The position numbers and the translations under genes were made by a program. From Candidatus Methanoperedentaceae archaeon (GTDB taxonomy: Archaea > Halobacteriota > Methanosarcinia > Methanosarcinales > Methanoperedenaceae), in NCBI GenBank assembly GCA_014859785.1, contig JACUTP010000020.1:1-17189 (forward strand): a stretch of DNA of 17,189 nt. Direction: 5' to 3'. This document shows positions 12,604-17,189 of this stretch, one piece after another (within the stretch, counting starts at the first letter, position 1; each line of letters begins with the position of its first letter). A model generated the notes under the pieces. It had not been told where the DNA came from. It worked only from the letters and a program-made list of their open reading frames with translations, and ran no database searches.

Positions 12604-14304
12604 CAGGAGGTCGTATATATTCCCGGCGATTCCCTCCAGCGGCGCACGTACCTGTTTCATTGTATCCCTGTCCCTTATTGTGACGGTGCAGTCATCAAGT
12701 GTCTGGTAATCTATAGTTATGGAATACGGCGTTCCTATCTCGTCATTTCGCCTGTAACGCCGCCCGATGGTCCCTGAATCATCATATGCTGTTAAAATGC
12801 CTTTTTTCCTGAGTGATTCTGTAATCTCCCTGGCTGGTTTTATCAGTTCTTCTTTTGTAAGCAGGGGAAGAACGGCTGCCTGGACAGGCGCAACCTCAGG
12901 CGGCAGGCGAAGCACAATCCTTGGTTCCTTTTTGCCTTCCACTTCGACTTCCTCTTCGAAGTAAGCATGCTCAAGCAGTGAATAGATAATCCTGTCAATG
13001 CCGAATGAGGGTTCAATCACATGGGGAACGATATTCTCGCCGTGGATTTCCTCGGTCACGCTTCCGACATCCACAAGTTCTTTTTCTATTCTTATTTTTT
13101 CATCTTCAATGGTAAGCTCGATAAAATCCCCGGTCAGGTCTTTGAGTTTCAGGTCTTTTAGTGCGCTGACGATTTTCCCGGCTTTTCCCTTAAACCTCGG
13201 ACCGAGTACACCCATATCAGGTTTGACTGCAAGACGTGTTACTGTCTTTGGCTTATCGTACGGGACATAAACCGTTAATTCTGTCTCGCTCTGCCTGGCA
13301 TGGGCTTTTAAGTCATAATCTGTCCTGTCAGCGATTCCCACGGTTTCCACCCATCCAAACCTGTCACTTAGTATCTCGGCATCCCAGCAGTCAGCTGCAT
13401 AGTGTGCCATCTCGTCTTTCATATGCTGCCTGAACCTGAGTTTGTCAGGCGATATGCCAACGCGGAGGAGGTACTGGTGTGTGCGTGCGATACAGTATGC
13501 AAGGAACTCATGGGCGATGGTTCCCTTTTGAACAGCCTCACCAAGCGTTATTATCTCGCTTTTCCCTGTATCCTGCCCTTCCTGTGAGAACAGGGTGAGT
13601 TTTATATCCGAAACCTCACTGAATCCAGGGTGTGTCTTTACCCTCGGGTCGATGAATATCTCGGCTTCTGCCTGCGTGAATTCCCTGAGTCTTATTACGC
13701 CCTGTCTTGGAGAAATCTCGTTCCTGTATGTTTTCCCGATCTGTGTTGCACCGAATGGTAGGTGGTCGCGGTAGAATTTTACAAGTCTGGGAAAGTCAAC
13801 AAACATGCCCTGTGCTGTTTCCGGGCGAAGGTACCCTGCCCTTTTCCCGCCGGGTCCGATGTTGGTTTTGAACATGAGGTTGAATTCATAGACGTCGCCG
13901 AGCGCACCCTTGCATTCCGGGCATATGATGTTGTTGCTTTTTATTAACCCTGAAACCTCATCAGCGCTCAAGGTGTCGGGATTGTCCGTGATGTCCTGTA
14001 TGAGGTGGTCTGCCCTGAATGCCTCGTGGCATTCCTGGCATTCTGTGAGCGGGTCTGAGAAACCGCCTACATGTCCTGATGCAATGAAGATGTCCTCGAT
14101 GCCGATTGTGGGTGATTCTATCTCGTAGTATCCTTCGTTTATCACGAATATGTCGCGCCAGATGTTCTCAACGCGGCGCTTGAGCATGGCGCCGAGTGGT
14201 CCGTAATCGTAAAATCCCGCTGTGCCGCCGTACAGCTCAAATGAGTTCCACAGGAACCCGCGGCGTTTTGCCAGTTCCAGCACCTTTTCGTATTTGTCTG
14301 CCAT
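12574..14304 (-). CDS. glyS: Glycyl-tRNA synthetase, archaeal/eukaryal dimeric type
   Basis: This class II synthetase charges tRNA-Gly. The 576 residues are of normal size. GFYDYGPLGA (30-39) belongs to motif 1 surroundings. Zinc-ribbon-type cysteines appear at 89/92 and 128/131. TYRNEISPRQG-VIRLREFTQAE (about 192-213) is motif 2, and PSFGIDR (about 431-437) is motif 3 with its ATP-binding Arg. The anticodon-binding domain fills the last 120 or so residues (APVQAAVLPL to VTIRDRDTMKQVR). The last ten residues (LYSGSFREWC) are encoded where a transposase remnant abuts the gene, so the native tail may have been replaced. A TTAATAAT box at about 14331-14340 would give a leader of only a few bases. 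Confidence 0.95.
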   Translation of the reverse strand: MADKYEKVLELAKRRGFLWNSFELYGGTAGFYDYGPLGAMLKRRVENIWRDIFVINEGYYEIESPTIGIEDIFIASGHVGGFSDPLTECQECHEAFRADHLIQDITDNPDTLSADEVSGLIKSNNIICPECKGALGDVYEFNLMFKTNIGPGGKRAGYLRPETAQGMFVDFPRLVKFYRDHLPFGATQIGKTYRNEISPRQGVIRLREFTQAEAEIFIDPRVKTHPGFSEVSDIKLTLFSQEGQDTGKSEIITLGEAVQKGTIAHEFLAYCIARTHQYLLRVGISPDKLRFRQHMKDEMAHYAADCWDAEILSDRFGWVETVGIADRTDYDLKAHARQSETELTVYVPYDKPKTVTRLAVKPDMGVLGPRFKGKAGKIVSALKDLKLKDLTGDFIELTIEDEKIRIEKELVDVGSVTEEIHGENIVPHVIEPSFGIDRIIYSLLEHAYFEEEVEVEGKKEPRIVLRLPPEVAPVQAAVLPLLTKEELIKPAREITESLRKKGILTAYDDSGTIGRRYRRNDEIGTPYSITIDYQTLDDCTVTIRDRDTMKQVRAPLEGIAGNIYDLLYSGSFREWC

Positions 14305-14369
14305 GATGAAGGCTTAATATATGGTTTTAGATTATTAAGGTTTCAGTGGGTTTTGGTTAAATTTGAGGA

Positions 14370-14404
14370 ATTAATATCTATAACGTTATTTCAACGTACA
14401 GGAG
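14370..14404 (+). promoter_or_regulatory. Promoter and ribosome-binding site of the 14412 gene
   Basis: AATTAATATC (14369-14378) is a TATA candidate placing the start near 14398. GGAG at 14401-14404 precedes the ATG by seven bases, making a very short leader. The gene is divergent from glyS, with 107 bases between the two start codons. Confidence 0.35.
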
Positions 14405-14411
14405 ACTGACC

Positions 14412-14618
14412 ATGAATCAAGTGATCAGGAATAATCAGAATGGAAGAGGGGCAAGTATTGAAAAGGTAGTATCGGAAGCCGTTAAAATCGGTATGAATGG
14501 GGAACAGGCTATCTCATATATAGAACATCTTAAAAGTAATGGATATGCATATGAACCTGTTAACGGAGAGATAAATCTGCCTTTTGATGTGGGCATTTTA
14601 AACGTTAAATTGCCCTGA
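14412..14618 (+). CDS. Small winged-helix-like protein
   Basis: The protein has 68 residues. After a short polar N-terminus, residues 16-60 read like a compact winged helix: helix (IEKVVSEAVKIG), helix (NGEQAISYIEHLKSNG) and a beta-wing (YAYEPVNGEINLP). This spacing resembles the C-terminal winged-helix domain of archaeal MCM helicases, where a similar helix-helix-YEP-strand pattern occurs. Here it stands alone, with no helicase next to it. It could be a small DNA-binding regulator. GGAG at 14401 supports the start. No function can be assigned. A hairpin with a T-run follows its stop. Confidence 0.7.
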   Translation: MNQVIRNNQNGRGASIEKVVSEAVKIGMNGEQAISYIEHLKSNGYAYEPVNGEINLPFDVGILNVKLP

Positions 14619-14631
14619 TAGGGGTTTTCTT
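14613..14631 (+). terminator. Small hairpin plus T-run after the winged-helix gene
   Basis: CCCT (14613-14616) pairs with AGGG (14620-14623) around GAT, followed by G-TTTT-CTT. The stem includes the last codons and stop of the gene. It is short, so it may only partly separate this gene from the next one 46 bases on. Confidence 0.4.
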
Positions 14632-14664
14632 GAGAAACTTTACGGAAAGAACAGATGAGCAATT

Positions 14665-15198
14665 ATGGACGAAACGATGGGACATATTGTTGTTGCTTCC
14701 CTGAACAGGAACAAGATTGATGCTGTGAAAGAGGTTTTTCCTTTATACAGTGTTGAAGGCGTTACGTGTGATTCAGGAGTACGTGAGCAGCCGATTGGTC
14801 TTGAAGAGATAATAGAAGGTGCGGTTAACAGGGCAAAATCGGTATTCGGGGGTTGTAAGTATTCCGTGGGTATTGAGGACGGGATATCACAGGTGCCGTT
14901 GACGGTGAGCGGTTATATGAATTTTTGCTGCTGTGCCATATATGACGGTTGCCGCACGTTCCTTGGACTTGGTCCCTCTTTTGAGTATCCCCGGGATTGT
15001 ACGAAAAAGGTGGTGGACGAGGGGATTACGATTTCCGAGGCTTTTGTGCCGATTTCCGGTAAGCCCGGCATCGGGTACGAGGAAGGGATTATCGGTTGGC
15101 TGACTGACGGTAAGCTCAGCAGGAAGGATTATACCAAGCACGCAGTTTCGATGGCAAAAGTGCAGATTGATAACATGGGGTTGTATCGGGTTCCATAG
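14665..15198 (+). CDS. DUF84-family inosine/xanthosine triphosphatase
   Basis: This family (YjjX-like, NTPase_I-T) hydrolyses ITP and XTP to keep deaminated purines out of nucleic acids. The 177 residues match family size. Recognisable parts are VVASLNRNK (residues 9-17, the phosphate-binding start; most members have a G-S-x-N-P-x-K form), SGVREQPIGLEEIIEGA (37-53), GIEDG (69-73) and a later GIGYEEGIIGWLT segment. Two starts are possible: ATG 14665 with GATGAG upstream (14654-14659), or ATG 14677, which would begin MGHIVVAS as in many homologues. I keep the first. CCC at 88-90 (NFCCCAIY) is unusual, but its significance is unknown. Confidence 0.88.
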   Translation: MDETMGHIVVASLNRNKIDAVKEVFPLYSVEGVTCDSGVREQPIGLEEIIEGAVNRAKSVFGGCKYSVGIEDGISQVPLTVSGYMNFCCCAIYDGCRTFLGLGPSFEYPRDCTKKVVDEGITISEAFVPISGKPGIGYEEGIIGWLTDGKLSRKDYTKHAVSMAKVQIDNMGLYRVP

Positions 15199-15289
15199 GT
15201 TTCGGGATTGCACATCGTTACCCTTATATAGAACTTCAAACATTGTTTTACCGGAATCCACAGCAGTGCAGATATAATATCCTTTCAAA

Positions 15290-15297
15290 TTTATATA
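15290..15297 (+). promoter_or_regulatory. Thermosome gene TATA box
   Basis: TTTATATA predicts a start near 15319 and a leader of about 40 bases with GGAGG at 15345-15349. Two further boxes lie upstream (CTTATATAG at 15223-15231 and ATATAATAT at 15272-15280), so several starts or a regulated promoter are possible. Confidence 0.55.
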
Positions 15298-15311
15298 ATG
15301 CACCTGCGGGC

Positions 15312-15328
15312 TGGAAACATACATTCCA
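15312..15328. promoter_or_regulatory. TGGAA-N7-TTCCA inverted repeat at the thermosome transcription start
   Basis: The repeat TGGAA (15312-15316) and TTCCA (15324-15328) spans the predicted transcription start, where an archaeal heat-shock repressor would bind. The arms are only five bases, so chance is a real alternative. Confidence 0.3.
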
Positions 15329-15358
15329 AAAAAGTATGATACATGGAGGATAATATTT

Positions 15359-17002
15359 ATGGCAGGACAACTTGGCGGGCAGCCAATCATTATTTTAAGA
15401 GAAGGTACTGAGAGAATACAGGGAAGAGAAGCCCTTTCAGGCAACATAATGGCAGCAAAAGCAGTAGCAGGGGCTGTCCGTTCAACACTTGGCCCGAAAG
15501 GAATGGACAAAATGCTTGTGGGAGGGAATATTACCATCACAAACGACGGCGTAACAATCCTGAAGGAAATGGAGATAGTCCATCCTGCCGCAAGGATGCT
15601 CATTGAAGTAGCCAGGACAATGGACGACGAGGTCGGGGACGGCACTACAACAGCAGCTGTACTCACTGGCGAACTGCTTGAATGCTCGGAAGAATTGATC
15701 AATAAGGGAATACACCCAACTGTTATTGCACACGGTTACAGGATGGCTTCTGAAAAAGCAATTGAGTTATTGGAAGACATTGCCCACACAATAACTGAAA
15801 ATGATGATGAAGTGCTCATGAACATTGCAGGAACAGCCATGACAGGAAAAAATGCAGAAAGCTCAAAAGTAAAACTTTCAGGGATTGTGGTATCAGCTAT
15901 TAAAGCCGTAGTTGATGATGACGGGAAAAAAGTAGCAGATATTAACAACATAAAAATCGAGAAAAAAGTTGGTTCAAGCACAGACGATTGTGAACTGGTA
16001 AATGGCATCATACTTGACAAGGACAAGGCGCACCATAACATGCCAGACAAGGTAAAGGATGCAAAGATTGCCCTGATCACGCGCCCGATAGAGTTCAGCA
16101 AGCAGGAACTTGAAGCTGAAATTAAGATTTCATCACCTGATGAACTCCAGAAGTACCTTGACCAGGAAGAGCAGATTGTAAAGGATATTGTTGACAGGAT
16201 AGCAGCATCAGGAGCTAATGTAGTACTTTGCCAGCTCGGTATTGAAGACATTGCACAGCATTTCCTGGTAAAATCTGGCATTCTTGCAGTTGAGCGGGTT
16301 GAGAGAAATGATATGGATAAGCTTGTCAGGGCAACAGGTGCAAACCTCATCACAAGTGTTGATGATATCAGTCCGTCTGACCTCGGAAGCGCTGGACTTG
16401 TTGAGATATCGGGACATGGCGATGATAAGTTCCTGAAAGTCAGGGAATGCAGTAACCCAAGAGCGGTATCTATCCTTATTCGCGGCGGGACAGAGCATGT
16501 TGTCGACAATATGGAAAGGGCAATTGAGGATGCCCTGAGGGCGGTAGGTACGGCTGTCGAGGATTGTAAACTTGTTGCAGGTGCCGGTTCGGCTGAAATA
16601 GAACTTGCGCTCAGGCTGCGGGACTATGCTTCAACATTGTCAGGAAGGGAACAGCTTGCTGTCCTTAAGTTTGCAGATGCGGTTGAGGTTATCCCGAAGG
16701 CACTTGCCCAAAATTCAGGTCTTGACCCGATTGATATGCTTGTGGAACTGCGAAGCCAGCATGAGAAGGGTAACAAGGACGGCGGCTTGAACGTATTCAA
16801 GGGTGAAGTCGAGAATATGTGGGATAACGGCGTTATCGAGCCGCTTCGTATCAAGACACAGGCGATTCTTTCCGCAACGGAAGCAGCCGTCATGATTTTG
16901 AGAATCGATGACATTCTTGCAGGAACAGGAATGCCTGATGCGGGCGGAGTGCCGCCCGGTATGCCGCAGGGAATGCCGCCTGGTATGCAGGGAATGATGT
17001 AA
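15359..17002 (+). CDS. ths: Thermosome subunit (group II chaperonin)
   Basis: This is a subunit of the double-ring ATP-driven chaperonin that folds cytoplasmic proteins with a built-in lid. The 547 residues are full length. STLGPKGMDKMLV (42-54), TNDGVTILKEM (61-71) and GDGTTTA (93-99, with the catalytic Asp94) form the ATP site. A second equatorial segment follows at VAGAGSAEIELALRLRDYA, with the apical domain in between (around 210-360). The C-terminus is a flexible Met/Pro/Gly tail (repeated PPGM and QGM), typical of these subunits. GGAGG at 15345-15349 supports the start. Archaea often carry several paralogues; which one this is cannot be told here. Confidence 0.96.
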   Translation: MAGQLGGQPIIILREGTERIQGREALSGNIMAAKAVAGAVRSTLGPKGMDKMLVGGNITITNDGVTILKEMEIVHPAARMLIEVARTMDDEVGDGTTTAAVLTGELLECSEELINKGIHPTVIAHGYRMASEKAIELLEDIAHTITENDDEVLMNIAGTAMTGKNAESSKVKLSGIVVSAIKAVVDDDGKKVADINNIKIEKKVGSSTDDCELVNGIILDKDKAHHNMPDKVKDAKIALITRPIEFSKQELEAEIKISSPDELQKYLDQEEQIVKDIVDRIAASGANVVLCQLGIEDIAQHFLVKSGILAVERVERNDMDKLVRATGANLITSVDDISPSDLGSAGLVEISGHGDDKFLKVRECSNPRAVSILIRGGTEHVVDNMERAIEDALRAVGTAVEDCKLVAGAGSAEIELALRLRDYASTLSGREQLAVLKFADAVEVIPKALAQNSGLDPIDMLVELRSQHEKGNKDGGLNVFKGEVENMWDNGVIEPLRIKTQAILSATEAAVMILRIDDILAGTGMPDAGGVPPGMPQGMPPGMQGMM

Positions 17003-17062
17003 AAGGTAAATTCATTATTTATTACTGAAAGTAGTTGTCAGATGCCTCCTGCGGCAAATCCG

Positions 17063-17189
17063 TTATTTCATCTGCTCAACTTCAGCCTCAACAACCACTT
17101 CACACTTCACGGAATTAACAACAATACTGCGCTTCTTTACCTGATTGATAACCTGCTCAACCGTTTCCACTTCCGCCTCTGCCTTTATC
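17063..17189 (-). CDS. C-terminal fragment of an unrecognised protein (runs off the window)
   Basis: The minus strand is open from the window edge to a TAA at 17063-17065, giving the last 41 residues. They are rich in Glu, Val and Lys with alternating hydrophobic residues (KAEAEVETVEQVINQVKK, then SIVVNSVKCEVVVEAEVEQMK). This looks like a helix followed by beta-strands. I cannot assign a family. It is convergent with the thermosome gene, 60 bases away. Confidence 0.55.
   Translation of the reverse strand, partial: IKAEAEVETVEQVINQVKKRSIVVNSVKCEVVVEAEVEQMK

Noticed and set aside
12604..12777. Continuation of the transposase-frame to 12777
   Set aside because: Here the sequence is the antisense of the conserved glyS anticodon-binding domain; the open frame is by chance.
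14887..15702. Minus-strand frame of 271 codons spanning the DUF84 and thermosome genes
   Set aside because: It crosses two well-supported plus-strand genes and their promoter and has no recognisable protein features.

Overview
The window is archaeal and euryarchaeal in character. It has TATA/BRE-type promoters, CCA-less tRNA genes, a 20S proteasome beta subunit, the termination nuclease aCPSF1, eukaryote-like ribosomal proteins L7Ae/S28e/L24e, aIF5B, archaeal-type glycyl-tRNA synthetase and a group II chaperonin (thermosome). The gene content and protein flavour suggest Methanosarcinales in the broad sense, for example the methane-oxidising Methanoperedens/ANME-2 relatives. That lineage assignment is an inference from general resemblance and has not been tested by search.

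Layout. 1-2743: psmB then aCPSF1, separated by an oligo-T tract. 2919-3800: an unrecognised membrane-anchored, sequon-rich protein. 3895-7004: the classical translation cluster rpl7ae-rps28e-rpl24e-ndk-infB; infB also has its own TATA box placed for a leaderless transcript. 7233-7370: a very short rubredoxin with an odd metal knuckle. 7434-7615: two tRNA genes on the minus strand (CAT and Asn-GTT). 7847-10827: a copper-type P1B-ATPase with three metal-binding domains, coupled to a small two-helix membrane protein. 10831-11918, minus strand: a two-gene envelope-type module, a PspC-domain protein and a membrane protein with a pentapeptide-repeat tail. 11919-12573: an intergenic region with an operator-like dyad, two hairpins and the N-terminal remnant of a transposase, which runs into the 3' end of glyS. 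12574-14304, minus: glyS. 14412-15198: a small winged-helix-like protein and a DUF84-type nucleotide triphosphatase. 15359-17002: thermosome subunit. 17063-17189, minus: the C-terminal end of an unrecognised gene.

Most of the window is housekeeping: proteolysis, transcription termination, translation, folding and tRNA charging. The accessory parts are the copper pump pair, the PspC/pentapeptide module and the transposase remnant. I did not find a clearly new defence or mobile system. The observations most worth checking are a k-turn-like element around the start codon of rpl7ae, a 20-residue super-repeat in the pentapeptide protein whose membrane module is shared with its operon partner, the C-x-C rubredoxin, the small CopA-coupled membrane protein, and the transposase remnant at the glyS terminus.
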